Position numbers and translations under genes: made by a program. Positions 33,706 through 42,277 of a DNA stretch of 64,000 nucleotides are shown piece after piece. Location of the stretch: positions 1-64,000 of the forward strand of contig ONKG01000015.1 of the NCBI GenBank assembly GCA_900318375.1, in the 5' to 3' direction. The DNA comes from an uncultured Lachnospiraceae bacterium. Its GTDB lineage: Bacteria; Bacillota; Clostridia; Lachnospirales; Lachnospiraceae. Each line of letters opens with the position of its first letter. Positions within the stretch are counted from its first letter, which is position 1. The notes below the pieces were generated by a model. The model saw only the letters and a list, made by a program, of their open reading frames with translations. It was not told where the DNA came from and searched no databases.

Positions 33706-33801
33706 ATCTATACTCCATGCCGCCCGCAGGGCGGCTCTTTTCTTGATCCGGTGACCTGATCAGTATCTCCCCGGATCACTCACTGAACAGAACCTTGCAC
33801 A

Positions 33802-34575
33802 TCAGTCGCCCAGGTAGGCCTTGATGACCTCGGGATTTGCCTGAATCTCGGCGGGGAGGCCTTCGGCCAGCAGCATGCCGTAGTTCAGAACATAAATGCG
33901 TTCGCAGATTCCCATGACAAGCTGCATGTCGTGCTCGATCAGCAGAATGGCGATCTTGAAGTGGTCGCGCACGAAGCGGATCATCCGCATCAGGTCCTCA
34001 GTCTCCTGCGGGTTCATGCCGGCGGCCGGCTCATCCAGAAGCAGGAGCTTGGGCTCGGTGGCCATGGCGCGCGCGATCTCAAGACGTCTCTGTGCGCCGT
34101 AGGGAAGATTTCCCGCGGTGACATTCGCGTATTGACCAAGTTCCATGATCTCCAGGAGTTCTCTGGACTTGCCCTCGATCTCGCGTTCCTTTGCGTAGTA
34201 GCCCGGGAGGCGGAAGACGGCGGAAACAGGGGAATATTTGATATTATTGTGATAACCGGTCTTGACGTTGTCGAGAACGGTCAGATTGTCAAAAAGACGT
34301 ATATTCTGGAATGTCCTGGCGATACCTGACTTGTTGATGTCCACAACGGTCTTGCCTGCAGTATCTTTTCCGTCAAAAAAGATGCTGCCGCGTGTAGGTG
34401 TGTAAACTTTGGTCAGCAGGTTGAAGACAGTTGTCTTGCCTGCGCCGTTGGGACCGATCAGTCCTACGATCTCTTCGTTGTAAATCGACATGTCCAGGTC
34501 GTTGACCGCTGTCAGACCGCCGAAGTCGATTCCAAGCTCTTTGACCTCCAGAACAGGAGTTTTTTTCTCGCTCAT
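33802..34575 (-). CDS. livG: Branched-chain amino acid ABC transporter ATPase
   Basis: The 257-residue partner ATPase of LivF has Walker A GPNGAGKTT, the LivG-type insert KTVVDINKSGIARTFQNIRL, signature-region LPYGAQRRLEIARAMA, and Walker B LLLLDEPAAGMNPQE. The C-terminal extension ending EVIKAYLGD is typical of LivG. It lies 49 nt downstream of livM and 96 nt before livF in the operon. Confidence 0.96.
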   Translation of the reverse strand: MSEKKTPVLEVKELGIDFGGLTAVNDLDMSIYNEEIVGLIGPNGAGKTTVFNLLTKVYTPTRGSIFFDGKDTAGKTVVDINKSGIARTFQNIRLFDNLTVLDNVKTGYHNNIKYSPVSAVFRLPGYYAKEREIEGKSRELLEIMELGQYANVTAGNLPYGAQRRLEIARAMATEPKLLLLDEPAAGMNPQETEDLMRMIRFVRDHFKIAILLIEHDMQLVMGICERIYVLNYGMLLAEGLPAEIQANPEVIKAYLGD

Positions 34576-34624
34576 AACTACCTCTTACTTATTTTCTGTC
34601 ATTTAAGGGGACACCGGAAAGGAA

Positions 34625-35677
34625 TCACGCTTTCTTTTTCCTGCGGAAGGCGGCAGCCTTTGTCTTGAGGAATTCGTTGTTGGTGACAAGCATGATCACG
34701 ATCAGGATCACGGCGTAGATCAGCATGCGGTAATCCTGCAGTCCGCGCAGCAGCTGAGGGAGCAGGAAGAGAATGACCGTGGAGATCAGTGTGCCGTTGA
34801 TATTTCCGAGTCCGCCCAGCACGACGTAGACCAGGATCAGGATCGAGGTGTTGTAGTCAAATTTGCTGGCGACCATAGTGGAGTAGTTGAGGCCGTACAG
34901 AGCGCCTGCGGCGCCTGCCAGTGCGGCGGAGACCACAAAGGCCATCATCTTGGTATTTGCGATATTGATGCCGATGGATTCTGCGGCGATCCGGTTGTCG
35001 CGGGCAGCCATGATGGCGCGTCCGTTTCTGGAATAGATCAGGTTATAGACGACGACCAGGGCAAAGACCACAAGGATGGTGCCGGCTGTGAAATTGGCGA
35101 TGCGCTCGGTTCCGGTGGCACCCATGGGACCGTTGATCAGATATTTTCCTCCGGGCTGCAGTTCGAAGTTGTTTTCAACGAAGGCAACTTTGAGACCTGT
35201 GCTGTCAAAAGCGACATAGAGGTTCATGATCAGGTTCATGACGATCTGGCCGAAGGCCAGGGTGACGATCGCAAGATAGTCGCCCTGCAGCTTCAGAACC
35301 GGAATACCGATCAGGAAACCGACGAAGGCGGTGAGCAGCATGCCGACAATGATGGCCAGGATCAGACGCGGGATGGCGGGAACGGAAGCCTTGAGCAGGC
35401 CCGAGACGCAGACGCCGGAGAAGGCGCCGACCGCCATGAAGCCGGCCTGGCCCAGGTTCAGCTCACCGGACACACCGACATTGAGATTGAGTCCGATGGC
35501 GGCGACCAGATAGCAGGTCGCCGGTACCAGAAGGCCTGTAAAAAGACTGGACAGATTGCCGGATTTAAGCAGGATCTCCAGAGCAATGTAAGCGACAGCG
35601 ACCATTGTATAGGAGATGGTTCTGGAACGATGCCGGTTGTCCAGCAGGATACCGAAAATACTTTTTTTCTCTTTCAT
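34625..35677 (-). CDS. livM: Branched-chain amino acid ABC transporter permease
   Basis: This 350-residue inner-membrane permease has about nine to ten spans. The LivM signature NLNVGVSGELNLGQAGFMAVGA is split here by residues around 70-95, and NGRAIMAARDNRIAAESIGI is the cytoplasmic loop that meets the ATPase. It pairs with LivH encoded 17 nt upstream. The basic end (RRKKKA) is cytoplasmic. Confidence 0.95.
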   Translation of the reverse strand: MKEKKSIFGILLDNRHRSRTISYTMVAVAYIALEILLKSGNLSSLFTGLLVPATCYLVAAIGLNLNVGVSGELNLGQAGFMAVGAFSGVCVSGLLKASVPAIPRLILAIIVGMLLTAFVGFLIGIPVLKLQGDYLAIVTLAFGQIVMNLIMNLYVAFDSTGLKVAFVENNFELQPGGKYLINGPMGATGTERIANFTAGTILVVFALVVVYNLIYSRNGRAIMAARDNRIAAESIGINIANTKMMAFVVSAALAGAAGALYGLNYSTMVASKFDYNTSILILVYVVLGGLGNINGTLISTVILFLLPQLLRGLQDYRMLIYAVILIVIMLVTNNEFLKTKAAAFRRKKKA

Positions 35678-35694
35678 AATAGAACACTCCCCCG

Positions 35695-36570
35695 TTAGAC
35701 TTTCTCACGGATATTTTTGCCCAGAAGACCTGTGGGCTTCACGAGCAGGATGACGATCAGAACACCGAAGACGATGACATCGGAAAGATTCGTGGAAATA
35801 TATGCCTTGGAGAGAATCTCAATGATTCCCAGCAGCAGCCCGCCCAGCAGCGCTCCGGGGATCGAACCGATTCCGCCGAAGACGGCAGCGGTGAAGGCCT
35901 TGATACCGGGCATGGAACCCAGTGTGGGAGTGACAGTGGGATAGTTGGCACACAAGAGGACGGAGGCAATAGCCGCGAGTCCCGAACCAATGGCAAAGGT
36001 AATGGAAATGATCTTATTGACGTTGATTCCCATGAGGGTTGCGGCACCTTTGTCTTCGGAACATGCGCGCATGGCGCTTCCGGTCCTGGTCCTGTTGATA
36101 AAGAGTGTCAGACAGACCATGACAACGATGCAGGTTGCGATCGTAACCAGTGTCAGATAGGAAATGGAAAGGCCGCCAAACTCAAGAGAACCGGTAGAGA
36201 TAATGGAGGGGAACATCTTGGGAGATGCACTCCAGAGAAGCTGTGCACTGTTCTGCAGAAAGTAGCTGACACCGATGGCGGTGATCAGAACAGAAAGACT
36301 CGATGCCTGCCGCAAGGGTTTGTAGGCCAGGCGCTCGATGACCACGCCCAGAACTGTGCAGCAGACAACTGCTGCCAGAATGCCCAGAGGCAGCGGAAGG
36401 CCGAAACGGGTCAGTGCGAAAAAGGCAATATAGGCACCGACCATGATCACGTCGCCGTGGGCGAAGTTCAGCATTTTCGCAATACCGTAGACCATGGTGT
36501 ATCCGAGCGCGATGATCGCATACACGCTCCCCAGCCCCAGGCCGTTTACAAAGTTTGTCAGGAATCTCAT
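35695..36570 (-). CDS. livH: Branched-chain amino acid ABC transporter permease
   Basis: This 291-residue permease is the first gene of the minus-strand liv operon. Family motifs are GLGSVYAIIALGYTMVYG at the N-terminus, LNFAHGDVIMVGAY, and the ATPase-contact loop SAMRACSEDKGAATLMGIN. GGAGGAAATTAGTACC precedes the ATG. A roughly 350-nt leader rich in hairpins lies upstream, so control in the leader is possible. Confidence 0.95.
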   Translation of the reverse strand: MRFLTNFVNGLGLGSVYAIIALGYTMVYGIAKMLNFAHGDVIMVGAYIAFFALTRFGLPLPLGILAAVVCCTVLGVVIERLAYKPLRQASSLSVLITAIGVSYFLQNSAQLLWSASPKMFPSIISTGSLEFGGLSISYLTLVTIATCIVVMVCLTLFINRTRTGSAMRACSEDKGAATLMGINVNKIISITFAIGSGLAAIASVLLCANYPTVTPTLGSMPGIKAFTAAVFGGIGSIPGALLGGLLLGIIEILSKAYISTNLSDVIVFGVLIVILLVKPTGLLGKNIREKV

Positions 36571-36591
36571 AGGTACTAATTTCCTCCTCTT

Positions 36592-36882
36592 TCCGATATG
36601 CCGTTCGTCAGAGCGGCCCCGAGGAGAAATACACCAAGGTGTTTTCTCCGATGGGATCAGCGAAGGTTTGGGCCGTCTCGCGGCACAAACCTCTGAGAGT
36701 AAAAATCCTGTATCGCCAAGACTTTTTCTCTTTGAGATTTGCGGCTGCTCAGGATTGTCTTTTTTATCTCCTGCCAGGCAATGAACAGCTGCAGTTACAT
36801 AAATATATATGATGAGGTCAAAAGGTGGTTAAGGGAGATTTAGAGCCATTGGATACCTTTTGATCTTTACATCATATATATT
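36592..36882 (-). other. Structured leader of the liv operon (three stem-loops)
   Basis: Three hairpins lie between the candidate promoter and livH. The outermost (36802-36882) has a 13-bp stem AATATATATGATG/CATCATATATATT and then a 12-bp stem AGGTCAAAAGGT/ACCTTTTGATCT with one G-T pair and a 3-nt bulge. The next (36664-36692) pairs AGGTTTG with CAAACCT and GCCG with CGGC. The last (36623-36649) pairs GGAGAAA-ACACC with GGTGT-TTTCTCC. I recognise no known riboswitch or T-box. No coding frame is convincing. Confidence 0.6.
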
Positions 36883-36928
36883 GTTTTCCGCGCACAGAAA
36901 AAAAGCTGTGCAGATTCAGCTAACGACC

Positions 36929-36937
36929 ATTATAGCA
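36929..36937 (-). promoter_or_regulatory. Extended -10 promoter for livHMGF
   Basis: On the minus strand, TGCTATAAT (36937-36929) is a full extended -10. The -35 region (TTTTCC) is weak. It would give a leader of about 350 nt. Confidence 0.55.
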
Positions 36938-37223
36938 CGTAAAACGTCTGCGGAAAAACATAAATGATAAAAAGATAGACATTCTAAAGGAAAAGTCTGG
37001 TTCTGCTGCTGTCCTGTCCCGCTGTCCTGCGCTCGCTGTCCTGCTCTTTCGAAGGCATGACAGCGGCTTGCAATAATTGCCCTCAGGGAATAAAATAAAA
37101 AACGATGTTGTCCGCGATTGCGTTTGGCAGATCTGGAGACTGCAGAGTATTTGCTGCAGGAGTATGCCCTGCAGAGAGGAACATCAAAAGACAAATCGTC
37201 ATATCTTCTGTCAGAGGTGTATT

Positions 37224-37814
37224 GTGTGTCAAAAGGACGATCAGAAAGAGCTGTTCAGGAGGAGCCGTTTTCTCCAGCAGGAAGCAGTGAGACTGCAGAA
37301 GGACCTTGAGAAGGCTGTCTCGGGACAGGCGGCAATAGCGGAACTCGGGGTGCTTGCCGGAAAACCGGTTCAGGATAAAATCGGCACAGCCCCCGCCGGT
37401 CAGTCCGGCCGGGATCCTGCTGATGACCGGTCCGGATGGTCACCGGCTTCGGCTGCCGAACTGCAAATGCTGCTCGTGAAGGTGAGAGTCTCTATGAAAA
37501 ACCTGAAGGAGATCGGCCGGAAAAGCCGCGAGGTCAATGAGCAGCTGCAGAGCCTTCGGGATGAAATTTCCTGCGGCAGCAATGGGTCAGAGAACATTGC
37601 AGCAGAGAGACTGCAGAGTCTGCAGGTGACCGGCTTTCTGCTCACTCAGACAGAAGCGGAGGCAGATGCCCTCTCTTCCGCATACGGGGAGCTGGAAGCA
37701 GCTCTGAAAGATGCCGGAAAGGCGGTGGATGAAGCCCGGTCCATACAAGTGCGGGACGCCCTGCAGCGGGCTGCGAAGCTGATCGGGGAAGCTGCTTCTG
37801 CATCGCCGGCATGA
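37224..37814 (+). CDS. Unrecognised coiled-coil protein, possibly frameshifted at its N-terminus
   Basis: No family is recognised. From GTG 37224 (AGAGG 6 nt upstream) the 196-residue protein is mostly heptad-like helix: QKELFRRSRFLQQEAVRLQ, MLLVKVRVSMKNLKEIGRK and FLLTQTEAEADALSSAYGE. A Gly/Ser/Asp-rich break occurs at about 50-75. A second helical-looking frame from TTG 37118 (LADLETAEYLLQEYALQRG) runs into it. Removing one A from the AAAA at about 37231-37234 would join the two smoothly (...VSK-DDQKELF...). The intact gene may thus be 37118-37814 with a one-base insertion. It precedes the membrane protein and SBP-VWA lipoprotein genes, and a joint function is inferred. Confidence 0.55.
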   Translation: MCQKDDQKELFRRSRFLQQEAVRLQKDLEKAVSGQAAIAELGVLAGKPVQDKIGTAPAGQSGRDPADDRSGWSPASAAELQMLLVKVRVSMKNLKEIGRKSREVNEQLQSLRDEISCGSNGSENIAAERLQSLQVTGFLLTQTEAEADALSSAYGELEAALKDAGKAVDEARSIQVRDALQRAAKLIGEAASASPA

Positions 37815-37981
37815 GATGATTGATTACAGTCCGGATTACATTCACGCTTGCGGTCATGGGCGAGTGCCCGGGCGCAGACAAAGCGTCTCTTTGCATAAAT
37901 GCCGCAGCATGCGGTTTTTGCGAGTTGCTGAAATTACCCTTGACAGGCCGCATACAGTAACGATGAAAGGAATTCCTGCCC

Positions 37982-38728
37982 GTGAAAAAAGGAAAGACAA
38001 TTGGCGCCATTCTACTGACTGCAGCAGCGGCTGCGTTCAGAATCATGGTGGAACTGAATAAAAAAGATCTTATTATCGAAAACGGAGTCAGCGGCTATCG
38101 TAATTACGCGTCGGCTTCGACTGCACTGCTGGCTGCCGCAGTTGTTCTGACAGTCATCATGCTGGCCCTGGAGGCGTCCGCCGCTGCCAGGAAGCGCAGG
38201 GAAGAGGAGGCCGCCGCCAGTCTTGCAGCAGAGGCTGCGGAAAAAAGACCCCGGGCACCCCTGTCAGTGGACGGTGTGATGAATCCGGAGGAAATCCGGA
38301 ACTACCTGGTACTGCAGGGCAGCGGGGAGTGGAGAAAATACCGCGGGAATCTCGGGCAGTGTGTCGATGTGATGGATGATATGAGCGAATGCAGGGAGCG
38401 CCTGCACAAGCTGCTCGATATGAACGGTGCCGACACACTGCGTGACACGGAAGACGTCCTCCGCCAGGTGGAACAATATATATGCCGCAATATGCGGAAG
38501 ATCATCAACAATCTTTCTGCCGTGGATATGGACAGCCCCGACTCCGGACCGAAAATACAGAAATGGTTTTCGGATTGTATTGATGACAGCAGACAGAAAA
38601 TCGACAAAGTAAATGAGTTCATTGTATCGCTGAGCGAATTCTTCAACAGCCAGGGAGAGGACTCAAGCTCTCTTGATATGCTTGATATTTACAAGGGTAC
38701 CATTCTGGAATCGATCGCAAGAGAATGA
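37982..38728 (+). CDS. Unrecognised membrane protein with helical cytoplasmic domain
   Basis: This 248-residue protein starts at GTG 37982 with AAAGGA about 10 nt upstream. Two membrane spans (about 5-21 and 42-62) precede a charged Arg/Glu/Ala stretch and a long alpha-helical domain (about 95-248) containing YICRNMRKIINNLSAV and KIQKWFSDCIDDSRQKIDKV. The layout recalls XpaC-type membrane proteins that sit beside TelA-like toxic-anion proteins, but I see no diagnostic motif and treat that as a guess. Its gene lies 74 nt before the SBP-VWA lipoprotein gene and is probably co-transcribed with it. Confidence 0.8.
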   Translation: MKKGKTIGAILLTAAAAAFRIMVELNKKDLIIENGVSGYRNYASASTALLAAAVVLTVIMLALEASAAARKRREEEAAASLAAEAAEKRPRAPLSVDGVMNPEEIRNYLVLQGSGEWRKYRGNLGQCVDVMDDMSECRERLHKLLDMNGADTLRDTEDVLRQVEQYICRNMRKIINNLSAVDMDSPDSGPKIQKWFSDCIDDSRQKIDKVNEFIVSLSEFFNSQGEDSSSLDMLDIYKGTILESIARE

Positions 38729-38801
38729 GAGGCGCACAGATGCCTCTGATTTTGTGTCGGTCTGAATAGTAATATTATTTCGGAACAACAAGGAGAATCT
38801 G

Positions 38802-40523
38802 ATGAAAAAGAATTTTACAGGAACCCGCAATCCGATAATCCGCAGGTGTCTTCCGTCTATACTTGCCATAGTTCTCGGGCTCTGTGCTCTCACAGGCTGC
38901 GGCGGCAGCAGTTCAGGAGGCGGCGCACACGGGAGCAGCGGCAAACAGCTCAGCTATGAGGACGCAGAGACAGAGCTGGATGCCCTGCTCACCAAAATCC
39001 GGGTGGATGAAGTTCAGGATCCCGCTATGGATATCTACACAGATGAGGTCTCTGTGGCGGACACACTCGCGGATATCAGCACCTTTCCTTTCACGGTGGA
39101 GGGCAGCGGAGAGATCAACATAGAGATTGCCGCCCCTTCCGAATTCACCGGAGAATCACCTGACGACTGGCTCAACGTCATTGCAAAAAAATTCAACGAT
39201 TCCGGAGCCAAAATAGACGGAAAGAGTGTTTCCGTGACTGTTCGTAAAATGGCTTCGGGCGAAGTGGTCACCTATATGACAGACGGAGGCTACCGCCCCG
39301 ACGTATATATTCCCAGCAATTACGCCCTGGGTGAAATGCTCCGCTCCGAAGGGATCGGTGTCGAAACGCTGGCAGACCGGATCGCCGGCAATACGGCAGG
39401 TATGCTGATCAAAAAAGATGTATACGATTCTTTCAAAGAAAAATACGGTGAAGCGACGGTCTCGTCTGTCCTGGAGGCGACCCTCGCAGGGGATCTGACA
39501 TTTGCATATTCGAATCCCTATACCTCTGCCACAGGACTGAATATCCTTACGGCTATGCTGTACAGCTTTGACCCTGAGAATCCGCTTTCAGATCAGGCGA
39601 GCTCAAAGCTTCTGGAGTATCAGAAAAAGTCCCCGCCTGTTGCCTATACGACAGGAATCCTCCGCACACAGGCGGCCAAAGGAGTCATCAATGCCATGGT
39701 CATGGAAGAGCAGGCTTATATCAACCAGCCTGAGCTGAAGGACTTTGTATTTATTCCCGCGGGAATCCGTCACGACCACCCCGTCTACACATTTGACTAT
39801 GTGAGCAAGGACAAACGCGCAGCCGCGGAGCTCTTTACAGAGTTCTGCCTGTCGGATGAAAGCCAGAAGCTGGCGACCGAGAAGGGCTTTAACAGAAGGG
39901 ATGAGTACGAGGGGCAGGACACCGGTCTGGACGGAGCCGGATATCGGGCTGCTCAGCGTGTCTGGAAAAAGAATAAAAACGGAGGCAGACCTATTATCGC
40001 CGTCTTTGTGGCAGATGTCTCCGGCAGCATGGAAGGAGATCCTCTCCGCTCCCTCAGGGAGTCCCTGGTCAACTCTTCTTCTTATATCAGTGAAGATAAC
40101 TATGTCGGCTTTGTGAGCTATTCCGATGATGTGACCATTAATCTCCCTATTGAACGCTTTGATGCCAAACAGCGCGCCTATTTCTCGGGCGAAGTCAAAG
40201 GCCTCACTGCGAGAGGCGGCACAGCCACTTATGACGCTGTTCTCGTGGCTGCAAGGATGATGCTGGACAAGAAGCAGGAAGTCCCCGATGCGAAAATGAT
40301 GCTCTTTGTACTCAGTGACGGCGAGCAGAACAGAGGATATAATCTCGACAGAATCGTTCCCGTGATCGAAGGTCTGAATATTCCTGTCTACACCATCGGC
40401 TACAACTATTCAGACAGCTCAGAACTGGATGAACTCTCAGAAATCAATGAGGCTGCCAGCATAAAAGCCAACACGGAAGACGTAGTAAACCATCTTAGAA
40501 ATCTCTTCTCTGTAGAGATGTAA
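38802..40523 (+). CDS. Lipoprotein fusing a solute-binding domain to a VWA domain
   Basis: The signal peptide ends in lipobox CALTGC, so the 573-residue protein should be tethered to the outer face of the membrane. Residues ~85-370 look like a type 2 periplasmic-binding-protein fold (INIEIAAPSEFTGESPDDW, YRPDVYIPSNYALGEML, SNPYTSATGLNILTAML, FCLSDESQKLATEKGF). Residues ~395-573 are a VWA domain with a complete MIDAS: VADVSGSMEGD, the Thr in ARGGTATYD, and VLSDGEQN. AAGGAG precedes the ATG. It lies behind two unrecognised genes with helical products. The fusion suggests a surface ligand sensor or adhesin. It is not an ABC-transporter subunit by context. Confidence 0.88.
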   Translation: MKKNFTGTRNPIIRRCLPSILAIVLGLCALTGCGGSSSGGGAHGSSGKQLSYEDAETELDALLTKIRVDEVQDPAMDIYTDEVSVADTLADISTFPFTVEGSGEINIEIAAPSEFTGESPDDWLNVIAKKFNDSGAKIDGKSVSVTVRKMASGEVVTYMTDGGYRPDVYIPSNYALGEMLRSEGIGVETLADRIAGNTAGMLIKKDVYDSFKEKYGEATVSSVLEATLAGDLTFAYSNPYTSATGLNILTAMLYSFDPENPLSDQASSKLLEYQKKSPPVAYTTGILRTQAAKGVINAMVMEEQAYINQPELKDFVFIPAGIRHDHPVYTFDYVSKDKRAAAELFTEFCLSDESQKLATEKGFNRRDEYEGQDTGLDGAGYRAAQRVWKKNKNGGRPIIAVFVADVSGSMEGDPLRSLRESLVNSSSYISEDNYVGFVSYSDDVTINLPIERFDAKQRAYFSGEVKGLTARGGTATYDAVLVAARMMLDKKQEVPDAKMMLFVLSDGEQNRGYNLDRIVPVIEGLNIPVYTIGYNYSDSSELDELSEINEAASIKANTEDVVNHLRNLFSVEM

Positions 40524-40618
40524 AGGAAGAACTTTCAGACAGGGTGAGGAAGCATTCTATTCAAGACCCGCCCGCGAGTCTTGCGCGATGAAGAATAAAC
40601 ATTATAAAAAGCTTTAAA

Positions 40619-40666
40619 AAGGGGATGTTGAAGAGCCGGTTTTCAGCTGCTTCAACATCCCCTTTT
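40619..40666. terminator. Bidirectional intrinsic terminator
   Basis: AAGGGGATGTTGAAG (40619-40633) pairs perfectly over 15 bp with CTTCAACATCCCCTT (40650-40664). T residues follow on plus, and six T residues follow on minus. It ends both the VWA-lipoprotein gene and the minus-strand livJ-like gene. Confidence 0.92.
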
Positions 40667-40775
40667 ATGGGCTTCAGAATATTTAAATGGACATGAAATA
40701 TTCAGGACGATGCCTGCGCACCGGGGTGCTCCGGCATACCAGGCATACTATGGAAGAAAGAATTCTGCTTTCTGC

Positions 40776-41977
40776 TTACTCTGCTGCGGGAACATATTCG
40801 CCGTTCTCGATGATCATAGCCTTGGGAGCCTTGGTGACTTCGCCGTTCTCGTTCCATGTCATGTCGGAGCCGGTCAGGCCGTTGAAGGTCATGGTGGTGA
40901 ACTGCTCAACCATGGCTGCGCAGATATCTGCGTTGCTCATGTCAGCTGTGATACCTGCAGCTTCGCAGGCCTGGGCCAGAGCGTAGATGCAGTCATAAGC
41001 GTCTGCCGCGAACTGGTTGGGGACTTCGCCGTTGGCGCGTGCCTTGTAGTTCTCAACGAAGGTCTTGGTCTGCTCATCTTCCGCGTTTGCTACGAAAGGA
41101 GTCAGCAGATAAACGCCCTCGGCGAGAGAAGTATCAAAGCCTTCCACACCGAGGATACCGTCCATACCGTCGACACCGAAGACTGTGGGCTTGTAGCCCA
41201 TCTTGTCGGCCTGGGTCAGGATCTGGGAAGCGGGTGTGTAGTAGATGGGGAGGAAGAGGAGGTCAGCGCCTGCAGCCTGCGCATCGCCAAGCTGTACGTT
41301 GAAGTCACTCTCTTCGCCCTTGAAGGTGCCTTCATAGACGATCTCGAGGCCTTCGGTCGCCGCCTGAGCCTTGAAGGTGTCGAAGATACCCTTGGAATAG
41401 GGATCGTCATTCTTGTAGATAACAGCGATCTTGGAGCCGAGGTCGGGATGAGCTGCGATGTAGGTCGCACTTCCGGAACCCTGGTTGGGATCGGAGAAGC
41501 ACATCTGGAAGATGTTGCCGTAAGCGCCGGTCATGCCTTCGCCGTCAGCATAGATAACGGAGGGGCAAAAGTCTGATCTTCCTGGTAGAGAGGAGAAACT
41601 GCTGCGCCGGGAGCGGATGTGACGGTTGCCAGAGAGATCTGCATGCCGCCGTCCTTCAGTGTGCCGTATGCAGTAGCAGCTTCTTCTGCATCGTGCTTAT
41701 CATCTTCAAACTGGAGAGAGAACTGCACGCCGTCCTTTGCGTTGATTTCTTCGACTGCCATCTCGGCTGCGGTCTTAACAGCATTGCCGTAAACAGCTGC
41801 GGGGCCGGTCAAAGGGCCGCTGCCGCCGATCTTGATCACGCCTTCAGCAGCATCGCTGCCGCCATCTGCTGCCGGAGCCGCAGAAGAACTGCCGGAAGAG
41901 CCGCCGCATGCTGCGAGCGACACTGCCATGCATGCAGTCATGACAGCTGCCAGAGTGGTTTTCCAAAACTTTTTCAT
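40776..41977 (-). pseudogene. livJ: Branched-chain amino acid ABC transporter binding protein, frameshifted
   Basis: The minus-strand N-terminal part (from 41977) has a signal peptide with lipobox SLAAC and the type 1 binding-protein start IKIGGSGPLTGPAAVYG, then runs to SPLYQEDQTFA. It then shifts frame and stops at 41531. The rest continues in another frame (SVIYADGEGMTGAYGNIF...) to a normal C-terminus at 40776. Family members have a short Leu-Thr-Pro-Ser-type stretch where only two bases remain, so a deletion of about 22 bases is the simplest explanation. Promoter and AGGAGG site are intact. This would be the binding subunit for livFGMH. The break could be real or an assembly error. Confidence 0.88.
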
Positions 41978-42131
41978 AACATAATACCTCCTGTAGGATA
42001 ATTGTTACATGTCGCCGAGAAAACAAAATGCGGGGCAGCCGCACTGTCACTTCCCATATCATACAAAAAGGAAGAAAAACAGTGTGCTGCCTGTCAAAGA
42101 GCATTTCTGCTTCATGGCGATATTAACGCCT

Positions 42132-42160
42132 ATTATAATGCGAAAGAAAGCGCATTTCAA
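42132..42160 (-). promoter_or_regulatory. Sigma-A-type promoter for the livJ-like gene
   Basis: On the minus strand, TTGAAA (42160-42155), a 17-bp spacer and TATAAT (42137-42132), a near-consensus promoter about 155 nt before the start codon. Confidence 0.8.
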
Positions 42161-42192
42161 CACTTTAGTTCGGCACATTGGGAGGAGACAGG

Positions 42193-42268
42193 GGAGGAGA
42201 CAGGGGACGGTTCTGTGTCTCCTTTTTCGGGAAAAGCAGGAGACACAGAACCGTCCCCTGTCTCCTCC
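42193..42268. repeat. Perfect 31-bp inverted repeat (dispersed GGGGACGGTTCTGTGTC-type element)
   Basis: Arms 42193-42223 and 42238-42268 are exact reverse complements over 31 bp around a 14-nt loop. The core is GGGGACGGTTCTGTGTCTCC. A 12-bp piece of the arm is duplicated just before it (42181). It starts 10 nt past the deacetylase stop and could act as its terminator. Related elements are at 61522 and 63118. Such palindromes are scattered in many clostridial genomes. No transposase is present here. Confidence 0.9.
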
Positions 42269-42277
42269 GGCGTCTTT

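Noticed and set aside
36838-36882. T-box or leucine leader peptide in the liv leader
   Set aside because: No T-box sequence and no Leu-rich short frame with a ribosome-binding site was found on the minus strand.
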